A DNA stretch of 49,306 nucleotides, taken from contig CAMPET010000214.1 in assembly GCA_946803715.1 (NCBI GenBank), positions 77,252 through 126,557 on the forward strand. The letters run 5' to 3'. The stretch's first letter is position 1. The number at the start of each line of letters is the position of its first letter. This document shows positions 1-9,218 of this stretch, piece by piece. The notes under the pieces are model-generated. The model searched no databases. It was not told where the DNA came from and saw only the letters and a list, made by a program, of their open reading frames with translations. The position numbers were made by a program, and so were the translations under genes. This stretch comes from Beroe ovata. Lineage: Eukaryota > Ctenophora > Nuda > Beroida > Beroidae.

Positions 1-130
1 GGGTACTCATTCGTCATAACTTGCTGACACCATTGCATAACTCTGACGTAGGGTCGTAGGAATGTGTTGACACCAGCATGCGATTTCTACGTCATGACAG
101 ACCTCTGTGACGATTGGGGTACTCATTCGT
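1..130. repeat. Degenerate minisatellite segment with TGACACCA core
   Basis: Two copies of GGGTACTCATTCGTCATAAC (at 1 and about 117) bracket blocks reading GCTGACACCATTGCATAAC and TTGACACCAGCATGCG, each followed by a TACGTCA-like motif. The same order of motifs (TGACACCA, CATAACATTCCATGACGTA) forms the 58-bp array near 10.5 kb, so this looks like a diverged copy of that family. It probably lies inside a TPR intron, because the first TPR exon seen starts at 733. Confidence 0.55.
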
Positions 131-732
131 CATAACTTATATAACCACTGCGCCCCCAGGCCCCTGATAATCAGACCAATGGGTATTTTGAACGAAGAGT
201 TAAAATAGACTCAAAATAAAGAAAACCTCCAAAGTTAATCCGAAAAAATCTGTGCCCCCAGCCCCTGATTCAGGATTTGGAATTATCTCTATTTCTCCAT
301 GATTAGAGTAAATAGTTGATAAGAGTTCTTCGACGTATATGATTATTCACTATCGAATGAATAGCTATATTTTGTTCTTCAAACTTGGAAATCAAAAACA
401 GTGCTCAAATTCCTTGGAAGTAGCAAAATATGGAAGTTTATCATTTCATCCTTTTCATTTATACGGGTCATTGGTGATTGGATGCACCATGAAACCCGAG
501 TTCAAAAACTAGTTCTTGTCATAATTGCTTCCAAATTGGAACTAAAATCTCAGGAAATGAAGAAAATACTTTTGTGCGCTTATGACTGTAGGCTTGTCTT
601 TCATCTGTACGAAAAGAGGATCATCGCTCAATGTAGCAACATCTATATTATCCCTCTATCAACTCAATGTAGCAACATCTCCATATCCCTCTGTCGACTC
701 AATGTAGCAACACTTCCATATCTCTCTATCAG
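131..732. other. Probable TPR intron
   Basis: I see no supported coding exon. At 610-732 a unit beginning CAATGTAGCAACATCT and ending in CCCTCTATCA is repeated three times, and the last copy supplies the CTCTATCAG acceptor of the first visible TPR exon. Earlier sequence is AT-rich. Confidence 0.5.
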
Positions 733-3700
733 GCAGAGAAGGAGGGCCTGACCAAGGACGTGAAGAGGTGGTCTGATCGGTGTAACGAGCTGATTGAGCA
801 GTGTAACAAAGTGGACGTCAAGGAGTTCTCGCGACTGCAGACCGAGACAGCGAAATTGAAGGCACAGCTGAAGAAGAAGCAGGAGGATCACTCTGTGGAG
901 TTGGCAGCAGTCCAAGAAAAGCAGGCTAAGTCAGAGGAGGAGGGCGGAAGAATAGCTGAGGAAAAGAGACAACTACTCGGGACTATTAACAGGTACTATA
1001 CGGGAAAACACATACTGTTTCATGTATATTATGTGGGTTATGGGGGCTGTGTTAGTTAGACTAAACTTGTAACCTATTCATATCTAATAACAGTGTAAAC
1101 TGTATATCCATATTATCTCACAGTTATATTCAAATCACAGTGTATACTGTATATTCATATTATCTCACAGTTATATTCATATCACAGTGTGTATTCATAT
1201 TATCTCACAGTTATATTCATATCACAGTGTGTAATATTCATATCTCACAGTTATATTCATATCACAGTGTATATCCATATTATCTCACAGTTATATTCAT
1301 CTCACAGCATGAAAGCAGACGGTACAAAACTCCGAATGGAACTGAATAATGTGAGTGCCGAGTTGAAGACTGCCAACACACAGCTTACCGCACACAAGAC
1401 AGAAGTTGAGAAGCTGAAAACGGTAGAAACAGAGCTCAGAAAGGAAATGGCTGACACCAAGGACTTAATGGAGAAACAAATGGCACTTGACATGGCTGAG
1501 AACCAGTCGAAGATATCCAAACTGCAGGCCATTGCTAAGAAGTATCGAGGTACGAACTTCGATTTACGTGTCGATTAACGTGTCGACGTATTAGTAGTGT
1601 CGACGCCTGACACGGTCAAGTGTGGGGAATATTGAATTTTGTCACGTGTTCAATCTGAGCGGTGAACTATATGATGTACAATATTGTAAAAGCAGTGTGC
1701 TAATGTAATGAGTACTCTCTCTTACCCAGCTATAGCTAAGGAGTCAGAGGCAGCTGCTGCCACTGGCTCTAGTGACTCTACCAAAGAGAAGGACCTGGAA
1801 GAGAAGCTCAGGAAAGCCATGGAGGGTTGCAAAGTTGCAAGAACAAAGATTGCTGAAGTGACGTGAGCCATTCGAAATATGAATATTTTTCTTCAAAAGT
1901 AACTCGTATTATAATGTCTGCAACAAGTCTGCTGACACAGTTGATATAAACTATTCCTCTGTGCCAGTACTAAGAACAAGGAGTTGGAGCAGGAGTTGGG
2001 AGAGAGTAACTCCAGTGTTGAGGTCCTGAAAACTGCTCTCGAGTCACAAAAAACAGAGCTTGATGAGAAGTTGGTATCCGTCACTGCTTCCCATACAGAT
2101 CTACAGGGTAGAATGGAGAAAGCAGATTCGGAAATCACCAATCTGCGAAACATAGTACAGGTATTGTGATGATTTGACACAGTATTTGCTATCCCTACTA
2201 CCGTAGTCTGTGTTTGAGTAATATCTTATCATACCCTCTTCACGAAGACAAGGGAAAACGAGATTACACGACTGTCGGAGCAGCTGTCTGCCAGACAGAC
2301 CCGGTCTGTGGAGACAAACACAGATATGGCAACACTCGATCAGACGACCAACACAGAGGATACTCCCACAGCTTCTGTGAAACCCACTGCCTCCGCCTCA
2401 GTAAAGCCAACTGCTTCTCACTCCCAGAGTAAGAAATACACTGTAGCATGTGTGATGGGATGAATCGATGGTTCAGTTTGAATTGTTTCACTGATTTTCT
2501 GCTTTACTCATTTCATCTATTTCAAAATCAGATATCACGACGCCTACTGCCGCCGTAAGACCGACCAGCATAGCTCCAGACATCACTCCAAGGATGGCGG
2601 CAGTCACGCCCACCACAAGTGTACACATTCCTACCTCATCCAGCTCTGCTGCTGTCATACTGCCTAATGTGTCGACTGTCACTACAGCACAGGTATTCCT
2701 ATCCCCTATCTGAGAATATCACGTGACATGTCTCTCTGAGACATGGTTTCATACAACCCTCTACCCCAGGTGTCCTCGAGCAGTGTGCAGGGTCAGGGTG
2801 AGCCCTCATCTCGCGCAGACCAGGAAGTCACGACTGGGGAGGTGCGCGCCATGGTGCGCAGCTCACCGCGCGTCTCCAGCAGGGGAGATGAGCCTGTCAG
2901 TTCGGCAGGGTTCAAGAGATCCCGCTGTGACGTGGAGGATGATGATGGGGAACAGCCAGGACCCAGCACTAAGATTGCCATGGTGACATCGAGCGCACAC
3001 GTGCACCACACCATGGAGCACGCGCCACAGACCAGCTCTGAGGTGTCGCAGTCTACACAGGGCGAAGTGCTGAGCTCTGTGTCTCAGAGCACCTCCTCTG
3101 TGGGTCCTTGTTCCTCTGCAGGACCGTCCAACAAGCAGCCCGCATCCAAGCAGCACGTGTCACTAGTGAGCAGCAGTGAGCGGTCTGTGTCGGAACTGGG
3201 CGTGGCATCTTCCTCATTCGACTCTCTTCTCTTTGACTCAGCTGATGTATCATCCAGTCAGGTATTGATCCAATACCGCATCCTACATGTAGTACATTGT
3301 GAAATGTAGATCATATAGTGGCTCTTCACTGAAGACACATTGAGAACATGAATGTAAGACCCTTACCGTGCCACCCATGAGAATCACATACACTGTGAAA
3401 TGTAGATGTATGTTAAGAAACATGGGAATCACCGCTAATCTCTCCCAGGCTGGAGCTCCAGTTGACCGTGATATGGTGGGAGAGACTAACGAGGCCACAC
3501 CGGCCACTACCATGACCGAGACAATGGTGGTGACAGAGGACGAGGAGGAAGAGGAAGACATCCTCATGAACGAGGATGTGGTCACGAGTCAGGGTCACGT
3601 GACCACGCTCAGACAGGGAGGAGGACAGCTCCCCACCCAGAGCAGAGAGGTGATTGACATTGGGAGTGACTCGGACGAGTGCTCGGACGAGACGAGCAAT

Positions 3701-4361
3701 CACGAGGACGACGACGATGAGGATAATGAAGAAGAGGAGGAAGAGGAAGAGGATGTGTACTCGGGTCTGGAGGAGGTGGAGGAGGATTCCAAACAGCTCC
3801 AGTTCTCATACGTGCAGAGCTCGGGAACAGACCCTGTCATGGATGTCTTGCCTGATTCTGTGAGTAACTTGTCTCATCTCCACAGCAACATCTCACATAT
3901 TCACAGCAACATCCCACTTTACAGCAGCATCCCACATATTTGCAGCAACACAATTCTCACCTATCCTCACAGCTCCTATTCCCTCGTGATCATCTCTCTC
4001 CTCGCCAGGACGATCACGAATCTCTGCTGGAGGACACTGGAAGTGCGGAGGTTGCTGAAACTGGCGCCACTTCGTCTACCGTAAGTACAACCAGCAACAC
4101 TGTCCGGTCCCTAAGAACCACAGAGACGCCCTGGGCACATCTCGCCACATCCTCGTCACCTGCATCAGGTACTTATAGTTATCTCAATCTGTTATGGTGG
4201 AGAACCTTCACAAAACAATGCTGTGCCAACAAAAATCATGGGGTAATAAGTCAGGGAAGTCATAATCTTTCCCTGTTTCAGACACAACGTCGCAGCCGTC
4301 CTCGTCCAGCAATGTACGGAGTATCAGACGGATAAAGAGGCTGCCTCCCAAGAAGGAATAA
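733..4361 (+). CDS. TPR: Nucleoprotein TPR, C-terminal half (5' end outside window)
   Basis: TPR forms the filaments of the nuclear pore basket and acts in mRNA export and spindle-checkpoint scaffolding. Ten exons join in one frame: 733-992, 1308-1549, 1730-1862, 1968-2160, 2248-2428, 2532-2692, 2770-3261, 3449-3859, 4009-4168, 4282-4361, giving about 770 residues. The first four encode a charged coiled coil beginning AEKEGLTKDVKRWSDRCNEL, matching the end of the TPR rod. Then comes a Ser/Thr/Pro/Ala-rich tail, a KRSRCDVEDDDGE segment like the NLS region of vertebrate TPR, and a very acidic stretch starting VIDIGSDSDE and running into poly-Asp/Glu, the hallmark of TPR. It ends in basic RRIKRLPPKKE. 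The tail is much shorter than in vertebrates. An AATAAA at 4713-4718 is a likely polyadenylation signal. Identity rests on architecture and short motifs, which I consider strong. Confidence 0.85.
1080..1307. repeat. Intronic tandem repeat (TATTCATATTATCTCACAG)
   Basis: About six degenerate copies of a 30-36 bp unit containing CACAGTTATATTCATATCAC fill the TPR intron between 993 and 1307. Every copy contains CTCACAG or TCACAG, a potential 3' splice site; the last one (ending 1307) is used in my exon model because it keeps the frame. Confidence 0.75.
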
Positions 4362-5438
4362 TGATGGAGGAGAGATTGTTGCTCGGAATTATTTATTTAG
4401 ACTCACCTAAATCTTTCAATTTCTAACAGTTTTGAAATGCAACATTGTGGTAAATATTAAGCAACGATTCGCAATCAACAATGTATTGAGCAATTTGGAC
4501 AGAAATTGCGTCCAGTTCCACTGAACACAATTTGTTATATTTTACATTTAGATTCATGACTTAATGGAATTCTAGAATTGGGTCGTGCTGATTTCGATGT
4601 TCATATTCAACTTCAATTTGAAGTTTGAAGTTCAAACTTCATGACGCCAGCTTGAACTTCCATTGTGATGATCCACTTTTACATTTTAGACTTTTGAATT
4701 TGAAATCATTTCAATAAAGCAGGTTTCGGTTAAGTATTGAGTTGATTTTGGTCTGCAGTGTGCACACGCGACGTTGTCAATCGATGATAGACTTGTCAGA
4801 TGTTACCTGACCTGTTTCTCGCGCGCGGCGCACGCCCCTTCATCGAGAGGCATTGTCGATCGATGATAGACCCTGTCGAGAATTTCGTTTTGCGCGCGCG
4901 CGCGGCGCAAACTTATTCTCAGACAGAGCGGCTTGCATCAGCGGTCTAGCATCGCCAGACAACGAGAGGCAGGTCCAAGGTCAGATTCTGTATCTGAAAT
5001 GTAAAAGCTAAAAAGGAGCTACCCTTGCTGGCGGGCCGATTTTATCCCTGGCACAATAACAATTGCGCGGCGCCGACGGTAGGGGAAACTCCTACAAAGA
5101 CATGGACAATGCAAACGTTGCAATTGTATGCGCCCCTTATCAATTAATCGGCGCGGCCGCGGTGCAGTTTATCCATTATCGTTTATTAGCAGCTATTATC
5201 TTTTTGAGTAAAAATCAAAATGTTCCTGTGAGTAGAGATGGCTCAAGGTTGTTGAGTGATACGCCCGTGCTCCACCCAACAAGCATCATTGCCAGATGTT
5301 TTATGTGATTATGTCCCACTTGATTCTCAAGAAATTTAACAAATAACAATCAACATTACCTTTTATTAACATGTTCATCAGTTGGTATTGTCATGGGAGA
5401 ACAATAGACATTATTAGTCTTCCTATGAGAACTGGAGT
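4362..5438. other. TPR-XPA spacer with layered MITEs
   Basis: The spacer holds the TPR 3' UTR with AATAAA at 4713. At 4774-4792 there is a left end of MITE family A (TTGTCAATCGATGATAGAC), followed directly by a left end of family B (TTGTCAGATGTTACCTGACC at 4793). A complete family-A copy (4853-4962) is inserted in that B copy. At 5020-5110 a GC-rich block with CAATTGCGCGGCGCCGACGG recurs in diverged form near 18.62 kb and 29.80 kb, so it is another short repeat. No coding exon was recognised. Confidence 0.6.
4853..4962. mobile_element. MITE family A, copy 1, with 8-9 bp target duplication
   Basis: The element starts TTGTCGATCGATGATAGAC and ends with the reverse complement of TTGTCTGGCGATGCTAGAC, an imperfect 19-bp terminal inverted repeat. 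It is flanked on both sides by CGAGAGGCA (4844-4852 and 4963-4971). It is about 110 bp with a GC-rich interior (alternating GC) and no coding capacity. A duplication of 8 bp is typical of hAT elements, and P and Merlin elements also make 8-9 bp, so the superfamily stays open. Confidence 0.8.
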
Positions 5439-6170
5439 ATGGATGATTCATGTAGTCAAGAACTATCTAAGAGCACATTGGCTCTGATAGAAAGGAAGAG
5501 GCAAAATGCTATTTTACTTCGTGAAAGCAGGCTACAAAATAAGTCTTCACATCAAAGTGGTCTTATTTCAAAGAGTAAGGAAGAAGACCATGTTGTGAAG
5601 TCTGCAACAACCTCCAAGAGAAGGAGAACTGATCAACCAGAGGATCTGTTCATTGATGTTAAGTGTAGGGAATGCAATATTGATTGCAATGCAAGCTATC
5701 TGTATGAAAAGTTTAAAGAAAATGTCTGTGATGAATGCAAAGAAAAGGATAAAGATCAATTTAAATTGATAACTAGGACTGAGGCCAAAAATGAGTTTGT
5801 TCTTAAAGATTGTGACCTTGACTACAGGGAACCTCCTCTTGTATATGTAAGTGCACCTAATCCTCATAGTAGAGAGGGTGGTATCATGAAACTGTATCTC
5901 GAAGGACAAGTATATAAGAGAGCATGTGATGTTCATGGTGGAGATGAAGGGATTGACTCAGCACTTGCAAAAAGGGCTGAAAACAGAGAGGTTGCTATGG
6001 AAAGGAAAATGAATAAAAAGCTGGCTGACCTCAGGAAGGATTCGAAAACAAGGCAGCCAAAACAAACCCATGTTCATGATTTTGATGAAGAGGTATTTGA
6101 TTCAGATGATGATGAATATTCAAGAACCTGCAAGTCATGTGGGTACATAGAAAAGTATGAGAAGCTATGA
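5439..6170 (+). CDS. XPA: XPA, nucleotide excision repair scaffold, intronless
   Basis: XPA verifies damaged DNA and scaffolds RPA, TFIIH and ERCC1-XPF during nucleotide excision repair in the nucleus. The 243-residue frame has a basic NLS-like SKRRRT near residue 59, a zinc finger with Cys76, Cys79, Cys97 and Cys100 (C-X2-C-X17-C-X2-C, the exact XPA spacing), then the conserved DNA-binding core LITRTEAKNEFVLKDCDLD followed by YREPPLVYV. A long basic helix region follows, and the C-terminal end TCKSCGYIEKYEKL matches the TFIIH-contact tail of vertebrate XPA. The length is close to human (273). Human XPA has six exons, whereas this copy is one uninterrupted exon with no frameshift, so it is either ancestrally intron-poor or derived by retroposition. 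CNEP1R1 starts only about 260 bp downstream on the same strand. Confidence 0.95.
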   Translation: MDDSCSQELSKSTLALIERKRQNAILLRESRLQNKSSHQSGLISKSKEEDHVVKSATTSKRRRTDQPEDLFIDVKCRECNIDCNASYLYEKFKENVCDECKEKDKDQFKLITRTEAKNEFVLKDCDLDYREPPLVYVSAPNPHSREGGIMKLYLEGQVYKRACDVHGGDEGIDSALAKRAENREVAMERKMNKKLADLRKDSKTRQPKQTHVHDFDEEVFDSDDDEYSRTCKSCGYIEKYEKL

Positions 6171-6426
6171 CAATCTATTAAGCCTGCTATTGATGTTTTC
6201 TTGTGTTGATATTCCATTAAATTTTTCACAATTTTGAAAATGGGATTATTGAATTGAAATATCTTATTTTCATCATGAATAATATTTATATCTTTTTTTA
6301 TCAATTTCTTTTGATATCAATGTCTCTATCAATGTTTCTTGAATGTTTATAACACACAACATGTTACTTGTCCAATGTCCCTGTGAGCATCAGCTAAGAT
6401 TTGAATACCTTCACTTAGGTAGAGGC

Positions 6427-6828
6427 ATGCAACGACCTCCATCCTTCACCACAGCTCAGATTCAGGGAGATCTCAGGGCATTTGAGCGCAGGATAACCAA
6501 AGCTGTACAGTACCTTGAGCCCAAATCATACCGGTGGCGTATTCTCCTCTTACTTAGCATCATGTTTGTTTTACTAAGTGGTTACAGTTTCATCACTAAT
6601 ATTCAGCTTGATCAAGACTTTTCAGTTGCAGTTGCATTATATGAGAACAAGGTTTTCGCCTTGGCTCTGTTCTTTTTGGGCTTGCTTGTTTTTACTGGGG
6701 CTCACAAACGGGCAAACACATCTGCAATCATTTTAGCACGAAACAGACAAGTATTGTTAGAATACAACTTATCATGCAACGAAAAGGGGAAGCTAATCAT
6801 TAAACCCAGTAAAGATAAAGATGTGTAG
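6427..6828 (+). CDS. CNEP1R1: CNEP1R1 (TMEM188/NEP1-R1), nuclear envelope phosphatase regulatory subunit
   Basis: CNEP1R1 is the membrane partner of the CTDNEP1 phosphatase, which dephosphorylates lipin and so controls phosphatidate-to-diacylglycerol flux at the nuclear envelope. From the Met at 6427 the product is 133 residues (human 125). It contains DLRAFERRITKAVQYLEP, two transmembrane segments (about residues 37-57 and 75-95) separated by a short lumenal loop, then AGAHKR-like TGAHKRANTSAIILARNR and the conserved tail VLLEYNLSCNEKGKLIIKP. An in-frame Met at 6343 would add 28 residues without family similarity, so I prefer 6427; a short upstream 5' UTR intron ending CACTTAG at about 6418 is possible. 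Confidence 0.92.
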   Translation: MQRPPSFTTAQIQGDLRAFERRITKAVQYLEPKSYRWRILLLLSIMFVLLSGYSFITNIQLDQDFSVAVALYENKVFALALFFLGLLVFTGAHKRANTSAIILARNRQVLLEYNLSCNEKGKLIIKPSKDKDV

Positions 6829-7329
6829 AACAGTGACACATAGANTAGATGTTGTATAAGCTAGTCTTTATGTGAGAGACGGAAGAACCGACCATCAAGT
6901 ACAATCTCACCGGACTACGGAATCAATGTTGTTGCAAACAAGCTGCTATGGCCCGGTTTTCTATGAAATTTAACTTTGCGTCCTTTTATTTGATTTAAGA
7001 AAGTACAATGCTTACAATGGGAAGGAATTATTTTAGTATCTAAAGCCAATTAGTCATCTTTCTTGTTACAGAATAGTGTTCCTGTTGACTCTTGATTTTA
7101 TTAATTGATTTCTATATATCACATTCAATATCCTGTATGTCTCAGAACTGTTAATGATCAGATATTTTAACATCGGTACTCTGATGTCTAATTGTAAAAT
7201 TATTGCATGGTCTGTGTGGTATTGTAGTTGATTTGTCCATCTCTTATCAATGATGGACAATTTGTTATAGAATAGCAGAATTCTTGTACATTGTTCTCAA
7301 AAACTGATAAAAAGATCCCGGTTAGGGCA
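6829..7329. other. AT-rich CNEP1R1-PPP1R11 spacer
   Basis: This holds the 3' UTR of CNEP1R1 and the promoter/5' UTR of PPP1R11. It has one ambiguous base at 6845. I see no repeat or coding exon. Confidence 0.5.
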
Positions 7330-7617
7330 ATGTCAGCTACTCCATTACCAGCAGAGGGGACACACACGCTTACCACCACGCAAGAACAGATAGTCATCCC
7401 ATCCTCAACCACAACAGTTGTCCTCAAGAAGCCGAAACCGAAGGGGGTCAAATGGGACGAGAGCACGGCAATAGATAACGAGCACATGGGTAAGAAGAGC
7501 TCGAAGGTTTGTTGCATATATCACAAACCCAAAGAATTTGGTGAGAGTGACTCTGAAGATGATTGCAATCATGGGGGAAAGAATGCATATGATAGACAGC
7601 CATGCTCCAAAAAGTGA
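7330..7617 (+). CDS. PPP1R11: PPP1R11 (inhibitor-3), protein phosphatase 1 inhibitor
   Basis: PPP1R11 is a small, mostly disordered, heat-stable inhibitor of protein phosphatase 1, also described as an E3 ubiquitin ligase. The 95-residue product has a Thr-rich N-terminus, a basic [12 protein letters not shown] segment equivalent to the PP1-docking region, and the highly conserved block [19 protein letters not shown] followed by FGESDSEDD and a Cys/His pair (DCNHGG). Vertebrate orthologues have an extra Cys (SKCCCIY) where this one has Val. An upstream in-frame Met at 7291 adds 13 residues; I prefer 7330 because similarity starts after it. The human protein (126 aa) has a longer Pro-rich tail that is missing here. 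It is intronless. Confidence 0.93.
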   Translation: MSATPLPAEGTHTLTTTQEQIVIPSSTTTVVLKKPKPKGVKWDESTAIDNEHMGKKSSKVCCIYHKPKEFGESDSEDDCNHGGKNAYDRQPCSKK

Positions 7618-8123
7618 GGATGTTAGGAGAGGGACTGGTGATCCGACCCTTCCATTGATCAGAGAGACGAACCAAATTAGGTGTTTGAATAGATGCCCTA
7701 TGAATTGTGTCTCTACAACAATCCCGTCACCTGACCCTCTACGTGACAAATGTAGTCATTATTCAGTAGCCGTGTTCATTCCTGAAGTAGCCTGGGTGAA
7801 TGTTTTCAACGTCTCAGATAGGAATTTTGTTACTACTACAAATAAATATGCTTGCATAAGCTGATCAATTTTTTCCTAACATTTTCTCGATGCTCATGAG
7901 CGTTATTTGATTCAGATAAATTGTGATATTATTTGCTGTATATTCAACTTTATGTGTCACATCTTTTGTGTAAATATCAACGTTGTGTTCCATGCTATTG
8001 AAATATGTGTCAATTGACATCTTGCCAGGAGAACAACACAATCTACACCAATATAAAGTTGATGAAAACTTCTTGTTTTGATGATAAGCTATCATTGATA
8101 ACACACAAATTTAGCAGGGCATC
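7618..8123. other. PPP1R11-LSM2 spacer
   Basis: Five hundred bases of AT-rich sequence. Open frames here have no recognisable domain and are probably chance. No repeat was seen. Confidence 0.45.
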
Positions 8124-8871
8124 ATGTTATTTTACTCCTTCTTTAAATCACTCGTTGGTAAAGATGTTATCATTGAACTGAAGAATGATCTCAGTATCCA
8201 TGGGACTCTGCACTCCGTCGACCAGTTCCTTAATATCAAGCTCACAGGTAAGAGAGAGGGACCAGTTGGGAGAGAGTTACACGCTGCCTATTAGGGGTTA
8301 ATTAGGGGTTAATGTATTGTGATTATTTGTGAACAGAAATGAATGAAGATTGAAGCGGTGCTCAAAATCAACTGTATCATTCTTAAAGGTGTTATTGATC
8401 CGATGATATTTCAGATATTAGTGTTACGGACACTGACAAGTATCCCCATATGTTAAGTGTGAAGAACTGTTTCATCAGAGGTAGCGTGGTAAGGTGAGGA
8501 GCATTGTGTACAATGTACAATGTATGATATGCACGATATACATTGTGTATCGTTGAGAAACAGTTATCCCACTGTTGTGTCCCATGACCGTTATAGCATG
8601 ACTGCACCATGCTCATCACAATTGTAATTTGTATCGATTAGATCCCCCTAACCGAGCACTAATACCATATAATCACACTATGCCCTGTCATCTCCCTACT
8701 CACAGAATAATACCCCCAATACTCTCTCCCAAAACTAGCTCTATCCAATACCTATCCATCTCCAATACCTACAGGTACTGTCACATCCCTGCTGATGAGG
8801 TCGATCCAGCACTTCTCATGGATGCCACCAGGAAAGAAGCACAACAAAACAAACAGTCCTCCGGGGCGTAA
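8124..8871 (+). CDS. LSM2: LSm2, U6 snRNA-associated Sm-like protein
   Basis: LSm2 is a subunit of the heptameric LSm2-8 ring that binds the 3' end of U6 snRNA in the nucleus and of LSm1-7, which promotes cytoplasmic mRNA decapping. Three exons, 8124-8247, 8415-8493 and 8775-8871, join in phase to give 99 residues. The start MLFYSFFKSLVGKDVIIELK and the Sm1 motif (LHSVDQFLNIKLTD), Sm2 motif (VKNCFIRGSVVRY) and C-terminal ADEVDPALLMDATRKEA are almost identical to human LSm2 (95 aa). Donors are G|GTAAGAG and AG|GTGAGG; acceptors are TTTCAG and CTACAG. Confidence 0.97.
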
Positions 8872-9218
8872 TTATCGCCCCATCCCCCTTCCATCGCATA
8901 CTCTCTCTCTCAGATTTCATAGAGAAGTCGGGTCACAGTCTACACGATAATATTATACATTTCTCGGAGACGCCCTTTTTATAACATTTTGACGTGTATT
9001 TCTGATGTTTCTTAAATGAAAGTATCCCAAAATACACTTCTTATCGACCGCAAGAGATGGATAGTTACTATTTGTTGAATTATTTCATTGAATTTTTAAC
9101 ATATCTTGTTCAAAATTCGTAGCTTACTCACTTGACTTGAGCAATCTTGAACCCAAATGTCAGAAGTAGAATGAATACCAATTATAACATTCTCAACTGA
9201 CAGCACTATCAAATTAGA
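8872..9218. other. LSM2-USP spacer
   Basis: This is the LSM2 3' UTR and the short promoter of the downstream deubiquitinase, with T-rich tracts. No repeat or exon recognised. Confidence 0.45.

Noticed and set aside
401-751. 116-codon frame upstream of the first TPR exon
   Set aside because: It crosses the acceptor of the TPR exon in a different frame and is largely translated tandem repeat.
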